Notes: generated by a model from the letters alone, not told the origin. Shown: positions 35,469-46,670, counted from the first letter of the stretch. The stretch: 64,000 nt of DNA from Bdellovibrionales bacterium GWA2_49_15 (GCA_001769855.1 MEPP01000001.1:660982-724981), one strand, 5' to 3'. Translations and numbers: made by a program.

Positions 35469-38400
35469 TTATAGCGGCGCATAACATCGGTAGGCACCTG
35501 CAGACTGATCTGCCTTTATGTAGAACACTGCATCAAAAGGTACTTCCACTCCATCTCCACCCACCATCTTATCGAGGGTGTCGCAGGACGTGTTGGTACA
35601 AATCTTCCGATACAAAAGTGGTGTCGCCGGTGGCGGCCCCTTTGGCACATACTGACTGAGATTCAGCGTACTAAATCCATAAGGCGTAAAAATCGGCGCA
35701 ATCCCCGTGGCGGCATCGCTCAACCAATGTGGCGTGGCCGGCGCGACATAGTTCGAGTAAGTTGAAAAATTGGTTTGGTCCGGATCGGATTTGATAAAGT
35801 TCCACACGGTAGTGTTGATCAGGGCCTTGGTCTTGTACACGGTACCACCGTTATTGAGGGTATATTTCTGGGCGGCGCAGGCCGAAGTTGCGGCGGCCTT
35901 AAAGCCAAAGCCCGGAATGAGGCCCTTGTCGATCAGCGCGCCATTGGCCCCGATCGTATTGGTAAAAATAGTATTCGCCGGGGGAACGACCGCCGTCAAT
36001 GTCCCCAAGACCGTGGAGCGCGAAGTATAAACCTTTGCTCCTTTTTGGCGTCGGGCCGCCACTCTGTAGTAGTAGTACTTGCCCGCCACTAAGCCATTAT
36101 GCGTGAAGGTGTGAGTGGTCGGCCCCACATCCGTGTAATTTGAAGTAATGGGATAGATATTATTCAAAGTTGATGCCGCCGTGGCCCAGAAAATTCGATA
36201 GCCGATCTTATTTCCCCAAACGGCATTGGCGCCGGTAAAGGTCGGCCAGTTGAAGGTGATACTTCCCGAACTTGAGGCCTGCACGTTGCTGTAGTTTGTT
36301 CCTCCCGATAAGGTGGAGAAGTCGGGTTCGATAAAACCGGAGAGGTGAAAGTGCATGACATCAAAGCTCGACCAGCGATTGTTATAGAAAGTTAAGTGCA
36401 TCATGTTGTTTCCGGGGAGAAGGTCGGTACCGGTGAAAGTTTCATCACTCCAATACTCAAAGAAAAGTTTGCAGGCATTCGGAACCGAGGTGGCATTATT
36501 GAAACCCTTCTGGTCAGCAGGAACACCGCCGTCAAACTCGTCATCCCCGTAGAAACAACCACGGGTGGCGAAGACGTGAATCTGCCCATTGGGCCCACCG
36601 TTCCACATTTCAATTTTATTATCCGTTGGCCCAGAACAGGTGGGTGGGTTCGAGCAGGCAGGAGGGTTGGCCAGTTGTTTTAAAAAGCTTGCCTTGAGTA
36701 TGCTGGAATTGGCAATCGTGACCCCATTCGCCGGTGCGGTCATGGGATAAGCTCCGATGGTCGGATAGGTCGTTTGCTTAATATGAGGATTGGCCGCCAA
36801 AGCCCCATAGGACACTGAATAACTCGACCAGGTATAACCTGACCCAGTTCCCGAGCCAGTCTCCAAAGTTTGGAATTTTGAAAGCCCGGAGGCCGTCAAG
36901 TTGGCCGGATCGGAGGCGGTGAACGTCACCCTAAAGGCCTTGTTAATAAACTGATTGGCCTGGAGGTCGTAGTTTAAATGCACATAGGCCGTGTTCGTAG
37001 CAGGCGTAGAAGCGCTGGCGGTAAATTTAATGTCAAAGGTGCAGGTATCGGTCGGATTCATGATCTTATTGCAAGTATTACTGAGGAGCTCATAGCCACT
37101 GACCGCATCGGCGCTGGCCGTCGCCCCCATTTGGGTCTTGATAAAAACATTCAGCCTAAAGGGGAAGGCGGTGTTATTTTTTAAGGTATAAGTTTTCTTG
37201 GCGTAGACCGCACTACCCTTAACGGCAAAATAGGTATCGTTGAAGGCGGGATCAAAGTTATGAGTCTTTAGAGGAATATTTCTCTCGGCCCCGGTGAAAA
37301 ATTCCGAGGTGCCGGGATTGTTGAACTGGACAAACCAATCCTTGCTTTTCACGTCATCATCGGCATCGGTGTTGCTGAAGCCGCCTGTATCTGCCGTCTC
37401 GAAGGCCTCGGCCATAATCCGATAATGGGCCACGATAGGGTTGGCCGTGGACACCTTGTGATAGCCATCGTCGTAGGTGACGTCCATAAGGGTGCTAAAA
37501 ATTTCCGGATTCCCGGCCAAAACAGTGTTCGGGGTAAAATTAAAGGTGAAGGCGACACTCGCTCCCACATTGATATTGAGAGGCAAGGCCGGCAAACCAC
37601 CGGCCACGGTCAAACCAGCGGGAAGGCCGGGGGAAAAAGTGATGCTTCGGATGGTCACAGTCTGCACTCCCGTATTCGCGAGAGTGAAAGAGAAGAGATG
37701 GGTCTCACCCGTGGCGGGAAATGTTCCCCCATGAAAGGTGTAGTCATCACTGGCACTGACCAACGCCGCAACGTGGGTTTTTGACAGAATATGCCTGGAC
37801 ACAGGTTCGGTGGCACCGACGGTATCAAACCATAATGGAGCAACATCATAACCTGCCTGGGTCCCTGTGCCGGCAGGAGGGTCAGACAGTGTTGGATAAT
37901 TCATGGCCGGCCGATAGGCAATGGCGCTATCGATGGGTGTAAGCCCGCTGACGGGTGTGAGTTTGCCCACACCCACAAGACCGCAGTTCAGCATGTAATC
38001 CCGGGGTATGGCCTTTTTAAAACCCAAAGCATTGTCATAACCGGGAGCAGCCAGAGGGCCTGAACATGGACCCACGGGACACTGGTTGGAGTCACCGTCA
38101 TAGTATTGAAAGGTAACGGTACTGGCCGTTGTCTGGGTTTTCCATTCCCAAAGGTCGGCGGTATTATTTCGGGCCGAGATGTTATGACGAGTTTCATTAA
38201 GGGCGGGAGTATTAAAATCTGCATCCACCATTCTCTCCAAAGGGTCCGCCGTGGCCAAGACGGTGAGCGCGCAGGTTTCGAATTGCGCCAGAACCGACCC
38301 GCCCCCAGGCGCACTGATAAAATCGACGCAATCATGATCGTACGGGGCCCCGGGAGTGGGAATGATGTTGTAGGGATATCCGCTGGGACCTCCATTTCGA

Positions 38401-40478
38401 TAGGTGCCGATAGGGTAAGGTCCGTTAAAGTAATATAGGTTTTTAATCGCATCAATATTGATGTAGGGAATGGAGCCGGTACCGACATTTTTCAGCACCA
38501 CCCGATGGGTCTTCGTCTGCCACGGATACATTGTCCCCATCACCCCGAAATTGGGATCAGTTTCCTTAAACACTAGAAAGCCTTTCATGACCAGGGTACC
38601 GGTATGCTTCGACTCAAGCGCTCGATCCGGATGTGGAGTTCCATCATCCTCATAGGTAGCAGAATCCCGATAGGTGATATGGAAACGCTTAAAACTTAAT
38701 GCAGGGTCAGGTTTGCCGGTGCCCCCGTCAATCGTAATCTCGTCAAAGTAGAGACGATTGTCCAAAGCTTCGGTATAATGAATAGGAGAAATATAACCGG
38801 AGATCGTGCAAAACTCGGCCGGTTCTACGTTGTTACACCCCGTGATCATGGATTCATAATAGGTATCGTAAGCAGAGTCGCTTTGCGAGTGAATATTTCG
38901 AGGGGTTGCATCGATCTGCTGCGGTCCACTGCCGGCCGACTGCCCGTCAAAGACGGAAAGTACGGTGACGCGACTATTGCCCGCATTATAGAGCGTAATA
39001 GACACTGACGAGCGATAGGCCGAATCCGTGATCAGCGCCAAACGACCAAGATCAAACCAGGCGGAAGTTTCGTCCACGGACTCATTGGTTTGTGCAATAT
39101 TGTTGACCTTGAAATCCTGAATGATCAACTTTCCTGCCGCCTTTGAGTTGGCATTAAAGGTGAAAAGTTTTGTGGTAATGATCGTCTCTTGATTTTTCCA
39201 ACGGGAGTCGTACTTAAACCACAGCTCGGTTCCGGTAAAATCCCGGTCGGTGAGGTATTGTAGCGACGGCCAGAAGGTGACTCGGTAAATACATGACTCC
39301 CCCAGCGTCTCTCCACGAATACCCGGGGTGGCGACGTCCATGCAGGCCGACAGGTCTTCCACTCGAAAAGGCAGGGTTGCCAAATCAACGGGGGTGGCAG
39401 GGTCTGCCCCATCGGTGCAGTCGAGGAAGGGACCGGAACCGGCGGGTGTTGTACAGACACCCATGAGGGTGCCATCGGATTTTTTAAAGATAAGTTCTTT
39501 GACGACACCTTCCTGATATCCCTTATTAATAATGGCGATGTTCTTGCTCTCATGATTGCCCACTATAATATCAGGAGTGAACTCATGCACCGCCTGGTTG
39601 GTCTCAAAGACCCCTTGGATTTTGAGGGATTTGTAGGAGAAGAAGGCATTCAAATTCCCCGTGGCGCTTTTGCCATCCTTGATATAACTGGCGGTAAAGG
39701 TGGCCGAGTAATCTTTTGGCGGGTCGGTCACCAGAATATTGAGGGGAACATAGGAGACCGTGGCCTCGCAGCTCATGAGGGACTTGATGACGGTGGGACA
39801 GTTGTGCTCCATAAGAACAAAAGATGATGGCAGGTCAGCACTCAGAACGGAGAGATCGACATTTCGAGCAGAGAGACCACCGCGGTTTTCAATTCGCATG
39901 ACCTCGGTTCGCACGATGGGTTCGGTTTGTTCCAAAACCCCGTAGTTGTAAAAGGACACTTCACTGGGAAATACCAATGATGCAGGCTCGCCTATCAACA
40001 CGGTCATGGTGTCACTGTATTCGGCAGTCTTGATAAAATTTTTATATTTAAAAAGAATCTTCTGCTTGAATATCCCAGAGCGGGCGGGATTCATAGTGAC
40101 CTTTATTGAGCACGTCGCCCCAGACGCCAATTTGGCGGTCACGCAAGTTCCCCCGGTTCCTGGAAAGCCGGGTTGCCCGGTATCCTCACCGGCCGCGAAG
40201 ACCATGCCCATATCCGAGGTGTCGTCATCAAACAGAGTCAGATCAAGATTGGTAATCTCAAACTTGGAGTTATTTTTTACCGTCATGGTAATGGTTCGAG
40301 GATCGGAGCCGGTCAAAATCTCACCAAGGTCTTTGCCCCCGACGATGGTGAATGTCACAGGATCAAAGATACCATCGGTTTTTACATCGACGGCATCTTC
40401 CCCAGTTTTAGGGACGCAGGAAACTAAAAGCCCAATAAGCCCTGCTAGAAATATGGGCAAAAGAAATGTAGCTCGCAT
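35469..40478 (-). CDS. Giant lipoprotein with repeated Ig-like (choice-of-anchor D/ASH-type) and FN3 domains
   Basis: The 1669-residue protein begins with a lipoprotein signal peptide and Cys21 (GLLVSC). It is built of repeated beta-sandwich modules: many segments follow the choice-of-anchor-D/ASPM-SPD-2-Hydin pattern, in which a GxxP/N-rich strand, a CSI/CTI/CAL strand and an F-turn recur (for example SGATCSIKVTMNPARSG and NPTDTCTFDIKF). A fibronectin-type III unit is recognisable near residues 1420-1520 (WATAASTLNNIYPI to YYYRVAARR). The C-terminus is a distinct 150-residue part with several Cys. GAGG lies 5 bases before the ATG. It starts 31 bases after the 1981-residue gene and is likely co-transcribed. 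It is probably a surface adhesin or scaffold; the target is unknown. Confidence 0.8.
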   Translation of the reverse strand: MRATFLLPIFLAGLIGLLVSCVPKTGEDAVDVKTDGIFDPVTFTIVGGKDLGEILTGSDPRTITMTVKNNSKFEITNLDLTLFDDDTSDMGMVFAAGEDTGQPGFPGTGGTCVTAKLASGATCSIKVTMNPARSGIFKQKILFKYKNFIKTAEYSDTMTVLIGEPASLVFPSEVSFYNYGVLEQTEPIVRTEVMRIENRGGLSARNVDLSVLSADLPSSFVLMEHNCPTVIKSLMSCEATVSYVPLNILVTDPPKDYSATFTASYIKDGKSATGNLNAFFSYKSLKIQGVFETNQAVHEFTPDIIVGNHESKNIAIINKGYQEGVVKELIFKKSDGTLMGVCTTPAGSGPFLDCTDGADPATPVDLATLPFRVEDLSACMDVATPGIRGETLGESCIYRVTFWPSLQYLTDRDFTGTELWFKYDSRWKNQETIITTKLFTFNANSKAAGKLIIQDFKVNNIAQTNESVDETSAWFDLGRLALITDSAYRSSVSITLYNAGNSRVTVLSVFDGQSAGSGPQQIDATPRNIHSQSDSAYDTYYESMITGCNNVEPAEFCTISGYISPIHYTEALDNRLYFDEITIDGGTGKPDPALSFKRFHITYRDSATYEDDGTPHPDRALESKHTGTLVMKGFLVFKETDPNFGVMGTMYPWQTKTHRVVLKNVGTGSIPYINIDAIKNLYYFNGPYPIGTYRNGGPSGYPYNIIPTPGAPYDHDCVDFISAPGGGSVLAQFETCALTVLATADPLERMVDADFNTPALNETRHNISARNNTADLWEWKTQTTASTVTFQYYDGDSNQCPVGPCSGPLAAPGYDNALGFKKAIPRDYMLNCGLVGVGKLTPVSGLTPIDSAIAYRPAMNYPTLSDPPAGTGTQAGYDVAPLWFDTVGATEPVSRHILSKTHVAALVSASDDYTFHGGTFPATGETHLFSFTLANTGVQTVTIRSITFSPGLPAGLTVAGGLPALPLNINVGASVAFTFNFTPNTVLAGNPEIFSTLMDVTYDDGYHKVSTANPIVAHYRIMAEAFETADTGGFSNTDADDDVKSKDWFVQFNNPGTSEFFTGAERNIPLKTHNFDPAFNDTYFAVKGSAVYAKKTYTLKNNTAFPFRLNVFIKTQMGATASADAVSGYELLSNTCNKIMNPTDTCTFDIKFTASASTPATNTAYVHLNYDLQANQFINKAFRVTFTASDPANLTASGLSKFQTLETGSGTGSGYTWSSYSVSYGALAANPHIKQTTYPTIGAYPMTAPANGVTIANSSILKASFLKQLANPPACSNPPTCSGPTDNKIEMWNGGPNGQIHVFATRGCFYGDDEFDGGVPADQKGFNNATSVPNACKLFFEYWSDETFTGTDLLPGNNMMHLTFYNNRWSSFDVMHFHLSGFIEPDFSTLSGGTNYSNVQASSSGSITFNWPTFTGANAVWGNKIGYRIFWATAASTLNNIYPITSNYTDVGPTTHTFTHNGLVAGKYYYYRVAARRQKGAKVYTSRSTVLGTLTAVVPPANTIFTNTIGANGALIDKGLIPGFGFKAAATSACAAQKYTLNNGGTVYKTKALINTTVWNFIKSDPDQTNFSTYSNYVAPATPHWLSDAATGIAPIFTPYGFSTLNLSQYVPKGPPPATPLLYRKICTNTSCDTLDKMVGGDGVEVPFDAVFYIKADQSAGAYRCYAPL

Positions 40479-40509
40479 ACGTACCTCGTATTTCTTTTAT
40501 CCGTAACTG

Positions 40510-43500
40510 CTAGTCCGCAGTATTGATCTTGATGACACATCGGCTGCCCCTGCCCCAATGATTTTCTTGGTTGTAGGGACTGTCCCCTCTCATATAGGCG
40601 TAGTATCGACCGGCATCGGAGGTGGTCACATCTCCGCCTACGTTAAAGTACATTGGGTTGCTGCGACTGATGACCCACCATGCCCAGGACGTGCTAACCA
40701 CGTCGGTCGAGCCGTTGGCGTATTTTATATTCCAGATGTCGTCATCAGGAAGAGGGCCGCCGGCCACGACACTGTCAATATATCTAAAAGGAGTTTTCCA
40801 GGCATTGGGCGAAACGTGCCAGGCCGAGAAGTTGAGGTCTCGCAAGCCATCATTGTGGATATTGCCATTATTGGTTGGGAAGTTCTGAATCGTCGGGTTG
40901 CCAAAGGTCGGTCCAGATCCATGGGCCGCGGCCAAGATCGTGGTGGTGAAGTCCTTGTTGTCAGGCGAATCAACGCAAGGAGCGGGGTATCCCGGACCTT
41001 CCATGCAGGCCGTCGTCATCCCAATCGCCGGGTTGAAAAAGGCTCCCATACTGCTTGAGCCAAGGGCCTTTATTTGAAAGACTTCGCTATAGGCAATTGG
41101 TGGGCCGACGTTCGCCTGTCCCCAGTCCAGAAAATATCCATCGCCACCGCGGTCATCGAGAACCAGTTCCTGTCCGAAGGTTCTATGGGCCCCCCAGCCG
41201 GTTCCAGTTCCTGACTCTCCCAAGGCCGGGCCGACGTCACCATGCCATTCAATAACCTGATCGTTGTATCCAGACCAGGTGTTGAAATCGAAGATGGACG
41301 CCATATTGGTGCCTGAGCGAAAGTTCATTCCGGTTCCCTGATCTCGCTCCCCGCCCATCTGCACGGTGGAACATTGTCCGGTATTTTGCTGGGACTGAAC
41401 CCAGGCAACCAGGCCGCCGGGGCCGGTCTTATAAGCATCTAAGTTACTGCCCCACCAGGACACGGTGCGGTCGCCGCCTTGATGGACTTCAGTGCCGGCA
41501 CTTGGAAGTGGAGGAACGGCGGGGGTGACGGTCCCCGATCCTAACCCACCCACGGCCATTCGAATCGAACTCGGCTGGTCGTCGGCCACGGGGCCGAGGT
41601 ACATCAGCTCACCACTAAAGTCACAGAAGACCTGTTCGGCCACGACCTCCATCATATTTCCCACCAAGTCCTGAACACCGAACTTGGAAACGCAGCGGGA
41701 AGAATTTGCGTTGACCCCACTGGCATCATTGGCGCTTGAGCCACTCCAATAGTAGGGATCGGTCTCTCCCCAAGTGGAAGGAAAGCGGGGGGAAAATTTT
41801 AAATTCCACCAGATATCTTGGCCGAGGTTGTTTGCAAGTCGGGCCTGGGTATTGCAACCTGACACATTTCCTTTGGTCAGAGTGGAGGCCAGCAGCTTAG
41901 GTTGCACGTGATCATAATTACCCGTTTCAATGGTGGTAATCATAGTTTCATCATAAATATTGACGTCCGCAAAGCCGGCCGTGGCGCTGGAGTCAATATC
42001 CGGCCAGGCGGCCACAACGTTAAATTCTTTTTTGGTCATGATCCGCTTGCTGGCCGGGGCATCAATCTGATAGAAAACGCCACTTCCACTTCCGGCCGCC
42101 TGATCGAAGGCACCCAGCTCAACTTTATAGAGTCCACAGAGATCGTACGCGGCCTTCTGGGATAGATACCCTAGAGGCGGTAATTTCGCATTATTGCTCG
42201 AGAGAATTTTCCCGATGGGCGTGGTGGCGGGATTGAAACGGGTGGTGGTTGGCCAGACCGTTGGCTTGGTATCATTGGTAGCATAAAAGCCCGGCATGTT
42301 TAAAACCTCATTGACCGTCTTATTGTAAAGGGTCACGGCTCCGGTTGGGGCCGGGGCCGTCAGCTTATCATTAAAAAGCATATTCATGGCAAACCAACGG
42401 GCCGTCCAGTCGCCGTCCTGCCGATTGACATTGGGATGGTTGGCAGGAGTATTGACGAAAGGCAGGTTGATAAAGCACTGGCCACTGGAAATACTATTGC
42501 CGCCCCAGTCCGTAATATATGATCCGGGTCCGGCGGAGGAAGGATACTTATTTTGGGGATAGCCACCCTTGTTTCGTCTATAATACACGGCTGCCGGCTC
42601 TGACTGAACTAGGTGTTTCTGAAAGGGATATCCGTCCCAGGAATTGCCACCGGCACCTTCCCACATCTCACCCCAATAGTTAGGATAATCCGGTGCTCCT
42701 ACGCGGCCGTAAAAAGTTCCGTAGACATAGTCCGCCGTTTGACAGTTTTCCGAGGCATCATTGGGGATGACGTTGATCGCTCCGGGAAAGCCATAGGTCG
42801 CGGGTTGGACAACCGTATAATCGGCACATTCCTGTCCGGTCATGGTCGTCGCCGCCGTACCAAAACAATCTCCCTGATGAACTCGCTGATAGCTGGTGTC
42901 CGTATTGGAACTTCCCGAACCTGTGTGCCCATTCATAGGCTCATACTCAAAGTCATCGGTTCCCACACAACCTTGGAAAGGTCGGCCGGTGGTACTCCCC
43001 ATCCAGGCCACCGTGCGCCCTTGGAAATTGGCCAAGCCATTTCCGTAATCCCCTGGGTAATCACTTTCAGCGATGGGCGTCGCTCGGGGATCTCCACGAG
43101 TGAAATTGCAGCCCAGCTCAAAACGGTCAACGAGAAGGTCGCCGCCTAAGTCATAGATAGGTTTGGCATCGCCCGGAAGTCCGGTGTAAACCGGCCATGG
43201 GAAGCTGGTACTGCTGGCACCCACTCCGTTAAAATCGCAGGAGTAATATCTTCCGGGTGTGGTATTAATCGGCCGATCCATCTCACGACAGATGGTTCGA
43301 TTGGCCATCATGCGATGAACCAGCGCCATATTGGGCGGAGGCAAAGTCACCTTGATGATATTGCTTGAGTCGGTCAAGGGCAGTGGTGTGTTATTGAACA
43401 CGGGAACAATCTTGTACCAGTAGATTCGCGCCCGTTCTATCTCACCATTATTATCCGTGTACTTCACCGAATAATCGGTAAAGGTGACAATCTTATCGGT

Positions 43501-46455
43501 ATCGGCACTGACGTTGTTGCGCTTCATGGTCAATCGACTCTGCGCTCGAATCAGTCCGCCGTTGGAAACTTTCTGGTAGGCGAAATCCTTGTGGGTCAAT
43601 TCTGTCCAGGTCACCTTGTTGTTATCAGAGCGATAGACCTTATAGCCAAAAACGCGCGCCCCCTTAGTGGCGGGAAAGGCGAAAGGAAAATTAGCATTCT
43701 GACCGGCATCGGGCGCCTCATAAGAACTGATCATGTCATCCATATAGAGATTGGGTGTGCTATAAAATTTCACGTCCTTCCAAGACAGTCGCACCATCCC
43801 GGTGTTGGAATATTGATATTTTGGATTGGCCACATCTCCGTCTTTGGTCCCATACACCCCATTAAAAGGTGTGCCGCCTCGCGAGAGATAAAAACCATCC
43901 GCCGGATCTTCGTTTATCATAATGCCGGAGCCGGTGCCGCTGCCCTCCAGCACCACTTCCACGGGCACGCTGGAGTCATCCAAGGTTTCCAAAATCATGG
44001 TGCGCGCGCCGGTAATAGGATCAGGCGGGGTGAGGCCATCCACCTTGGGGCCCACGGCAAAAACTTCGGTCCATTCCTGAAATTCCACGGTGGGAAGAGC
44101 GATCAAACAGTCACCGGTGTTTAAGTTGGCTTCCGAGTAGTAGCGATCCAGTCCAACCTGGAGATACGCCAACACCCCGGTAAAATAGCGCTCGCCGGGA
44201 ATGAGCGGAGGTTTGCCAACAGTCGTGGGATCAACGGTATAAGCGGTCAGCGTCTTGTCGATCGCTTCTTTGGTCCAATAGATCGGGCCGCCGGGTGCCG
44301 GCAAGCTCATGGTTTTGGCTTCAGCGAATTGAAAAGGAGTCCCTGTGTTATTGCGTTTCCAGAAGGCCTGAAAGTTATTGTACATCCCCCCCGTGGGCAG
44401 AGACCAGGTCATATTGATCGTTCGCCCGGCCACGCTACAGGTGGGAACCTTACCCGGGAACTGGGCCAAGGTGGGTGTCTTGATCTCGGGAGTGATGCAT
44501 TTTATCAAGGCCGAACCCATATTCTCGATATCTTGAAAGTTGTAATTAGGAGGGCCGACAGAATAGTGGGTATTATCCCCATCGACCTTAGGCACTAAAG
44601 AAAAGCAGTACTCCTTGCCAACCGATGGCTCGATGCCGTCAATGTTGACCTCCTCGAAGATTTCAAAGGCCTCCTGGGTCGTGGGCGAAGGAGTCGAGCG
44701 ATAAACCCCATTACAGTTGTCAGCACTCTTGATGGAAAAATTCACCTCGACCCCGGCCAGATGACTGAAGTCCAAGGTGTCATTGGTACTCACTAAACGG
44801 GAGGGAACAGTGGCCTTGGAGGTGTAACTGAAAACCTCATAATCAGCATCTCCAACCGCTCCAATCACCACCGCACCAGAAGTGGGAAATGCGTCGTAGT
44901 CCCCATCATCAATGGCCAAAGAGCTAGCGCCAGCAGTCGCCGCGCCGGCCCCAACTTGAGTCTTGGCATAGACCAATTTTTTCGGGCTCGCATCCGTAGG
45001 CGTGGCGTAGCAATAGAGTCCCAGATCGTCGAGATAACCGGAGGCGATAACCGGGGAGTTGAAGACGGCGTGAATACGCCTGGTGGTGGTCTCAGCTCGC
45101 GGGTGATCAATGTGATCAATGCCGTCAAAGGGCGCGACCTTTGGAAAGGTGGTGGTTTTGGTGACAGGATCACTGACCTGTCGATTGGCCACATCGCAAA
45201 CGGCATTTCCGCAGGCCACCACCTTGATTTGAAAATGGCGATAGCTGGGCAGGTTTGTTAAACGAAAGTAACTGGCATCGGCATCAACCCGATCGTATTT
45301 ATTCAGACCATTTAAGCGATCAATCTGTCCCCCGGCCTCTGAAAAATAGTCCACCTCATCCACGGGCAGCACGGTGGCGGGATCTTCCACCGGGTCACCC
45401 AGGACCTTCTCTTTCCCCATCTCCTTAAAGTAGACGCGGTAGTGATCAAAGTCCCCGGTGGCCGGTTTCCAGGTCACATCAATATTGGTGAGGGCCGCCT
45501 TGCCGTCAGGATTGATCGCCTTCACGAGCGAGGTCTCAAAGTTAAACATGCCCGTGGGCAGGCCGGTGACGATGGACAAGAACTTATGATTCTGCTCGCG
45601 CTTATAGTTGGAATCACCGTTCAACCCGCCGAACATAATATAACCCTTGTGGTAGGCGCGAACTTGGAAAAAATACTTTTTACCGGAAGCAAGGCCTGTG
45701 ATGGTTCGGGAGCGCTCGGTGGCCAGCAGGGGGCTCTCGGGAATGGGATTGGGAACCAGGTTCACCACTCGATCATTGCCGGTATAACTGGCATTATTTA
45801 AATTATTGGCCCCACCGGTATCACTGATGAAGGTAACTTCGTAACCGACAGGATCGGCGGTCTTCGGGTTAAAGGCCGAACCGGTGGTGGTCGCTCCCAC
45901 CCATTCAACGATAACCGAACTTTGTCCCGCCACACCGGCGGGAGTGCGCACAGAGGCAATACCGGCAAAGTCGGCGGTGATGTTGGCAAAGGTGGTGGCG
46001 CTCAGAGTGTCCCCTGAATCACTGGAAGACTTGGTCTCATTGTTGGTGGCCGAAACGGCAAAGCTATAGGTGGTATTCACCTGGAGTCCCGTCACCGTAT
46101 ACATCAGCTTCCCCGAAGGGTTGGGCGTCATGGAGTTACCGGCGATAAAGATGGGGGCCTCAGAGCCGTTGACATAAATCTCGTAGGTAAGATCCTCTGG
46201 CTTGCCTTTGGCGGGATAGAAATAAACTTCCACCTTATCGTGGGCAATGGGCTCGGCGGAGGCCAGGCCGGAAAAAGGCAGCTTGACCGTCTTGGTGGTT
46301 GCCGTCTTGGTTTTTGAGAGCTTGGTATCTTCAATGGTTCCGACGCACCCAACCCCCACCAGCAGGACCACAAGAAGGGTCGCGCGCAACCACATGTGGG
46401 TGCACGCCCTCATAGACCTTGATAAAGATTGAGTCTTACAAATAATCATACCCAT
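40510..46455 (-). CDS. Giant FN3-repeat lipoprotein with FGE/C-type-lectin-like C-terminal half
   Basis: A 1981-residue lipoprotein with Cys37 (LLVGVGC) followed by VGTIEDTK, the same start as the neighbouring 636-residue paralogue. Residues about 40-1090 hold several fibronectin-III-like units (for example GLQVNTTYSFAVSATNN and GLASGKKYFFQVRAY). From about 1100 the pattern changes to the FGE-sulfatase/C-type-lectin-like fold: LLVDRFELGCN, KRIMTKKEFNVVAAW, RCVSKFGVQDLVGNMMEVVAE and closing NHWGRGSRCVIK. The typical FGE core GLxDxxGNxxE is seen as FGVQDLVGNMMEV. In prokaryotes this fold makes formylglycine or, more often in such large surface proteins, binds ligands. The exact ATG is uncertain (46455, 46413 or 46395). 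No catalytic Cys pair is claimed. Confidence 0.8.
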   Translation of the reverse strand: MGMIICKTQSLSRSMRACTHMWLRATLLVVLLVGVGCVGTIEDTKLSKTKTATTKTVKLPFSGLASAEPIAHDKVEVYFYPAKGKPEDLTYEIYVNGSEAPIFIAGNSMTPNPSGKLMYTVTGLQVNTTYSFAVSATNNETKSSSDSGDTLSATTFANITADFAGIASVRTPAGVAGQSSVIVEWVGATTTGSAFNPKTADPVGYEVTFISDTGGANNLNNASYTGNDRVVNLVPNPIPESPLLATERSRTITGLASGKKYFFQVRAYHKGYIMFGGLNGDSNYKREQNHKFLSIVTGLPTGMFNFETSLVKAINPDGKAALTNIDVTWKPATGDFDHYRVYFKEMGKEKVLGDPVEDPATVLPVDEVDYFSEAGGQIDRLNGLNKYDRVDADASYFRLTNLPSYRHFQIKVVACGNAVCDVANRQVSDPVTKTTTFPKVAPFDGIDHIDHPRAETTTRRIHAVFNSPVIASGYLDDLGLYCYATPTDASPKKLVYAKTQVGAGAATAGASSLAIDDGDYDAFPTSGAVVIGAVGDADYEVFSYTSKATVPSRLVSTNDTLDFSHLAGVEVNFSIKSADNCNGVYRSTPSPTTQEAFEIFEEVNIDGIEPSVGKEYCFSLVPKVDGDNTHYSVGPPNYNFQDIENMGSALIKCITPEIKTPTLAQFPGKVPTCSVAGRTINMTWSLPTGGMYNNFQAFWKRNNTGTPFQFAEAKTMSLPAPGGPIYWTKEAIDKTLTAYTVDPTTVGKPPLIPGERYFTGVLAYLQVGLDRYYSEANLNTGDCLIALPTVEFQEWTEVFAVGPKVDGLTPPDPITGARTMILETLDDSSVPVEVVLEGSGTGSGIMINEDPADGFYLSRGGTPFNGVYGTKDGDVANPKYQYSNTGMVRLSWKDVKFYSTPNLYMDDMISSYEAPDAGQNANFPFAFPATKGARVFGYKVYRSDNNKVTWTELTHKDFAYQKVSNGGLIRAQSRLTMKRNNVSADTDKIVTFTDYSVKYTDNNGEIERARIYWYKIVPVFNNTPLPLTDSSNIIKVTLPPPNMALVHRMMANRTICREMDRPINTTPGRYYSCDFNGVGASSTSFPWPVYTGLPGDAKPIYDLGGDLLVDRFELGCNFTRGDPRATPIAESDYPGDYGNGLANFQGRTVAWMGSTTGRPFQGCVGTDDFEYEPMNGHTGSGSSNTDTSYQRVHQGDCFGTAATTMTGQECADYTVVQPATYGFPGAINVIPNDASENCQTADYVYGTFYGRVGAPDYPNYWGEMWEGAGGNSWDGYPFQKHLVQSEPAAVYYRRNKGGYPQNKYPSSAGPGSYITDWGGNSISSGQCFINLPFVNTPANHPNVNRQDGDWTARWFAMNMLFNDKLTAPAPTGAVTLYNKTVNEVLNMPGFYATNDTKPTVWPTTTRFNPATTPIGKILSSNNAKLPPLGYLSQKAAYDLCGLYKVELGAFDQAAGSGSGVFYQIDAPASKRIMTKKEFNVVAAWPDIDSSATAGFADVNIYDETMITTIETGNYDHVQPKLLASTLTKGNVSGCNTQARLANNLGQDIWWNLKFSPRFPSTWGETDPYYWSGSSANDASGVNANSSRCVSKFGVQDLVGNMMEVVAEQVFCDFSGELMYLGPVADDQPSSIRMAVGGLGSGTVTPAVPPLPSAGTEVHQGGDRTVSWWGSNLDAYKTGPGGLVAWVQSQQNTGQCSTVQMGGERDQGTGMNFRSGTNMASIFDFNTWSGYNDQVIEWHGDVGPALGESGTGTGWGAHRTFGQELVLDDRGGDGYFLDWGQANVGPPIAYSEVFQIKALGSSSMGAFFNPAIGMTTACMEGPGYPAPCVDSPDNKDFTTTILAAAHGSGPTFGNPTIQNFPTNNGNIHNDGLRDLNFSAWHVSPNAWKTPFRYIDSVVAGGPLPDDDIWNIKYANGSTDVVSTSWAWWVISRSNPMYFNVGGDVTTSDAGRYYAYMRGDSPYNQENHWGRGSRCVIKINTAD

Positions 46456-46670
46456 TTGTCTTATCGTATCCTTCTTGTCAGGGCCTTATGGCCGATTTGA
46501 CTAATTATATGATTAAAGGGCGCTCCCCACTCCGCCCCGACAGCTCAAACCGCAGCTATCCCATGAGATTCATTGGTTTTAATAAAAAGTCTCCGATTAT
46601 CTTAAGAATTTTGGGAGGTCAGCCGAGGGCCTTTTCAAGGCAAAATCTGACAAGTTTTGTGGTCACTTTT

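Noticed and set aside
42613-44124. Long plus-strand frames (178 and 177 codons) inside the 1981-residue gene
   Set aside because: They are antisense to a gene with strong domain content and lipobox; they lack ribosome-binding sites and have low-complexity basic composition typical of shadows.
40510-46455. Diversity-generating retroelement target, because the C-terminal half has the FGE/C-type-lectin-like fold often seen in such targets
   Set aside because: No reverse transcriptase, accessory protein or template repeat is in the window, and the 3' end shows no near-duplicate or adenine-biased pattern nearby. It could still be true if the retroelement lies elsewhere.
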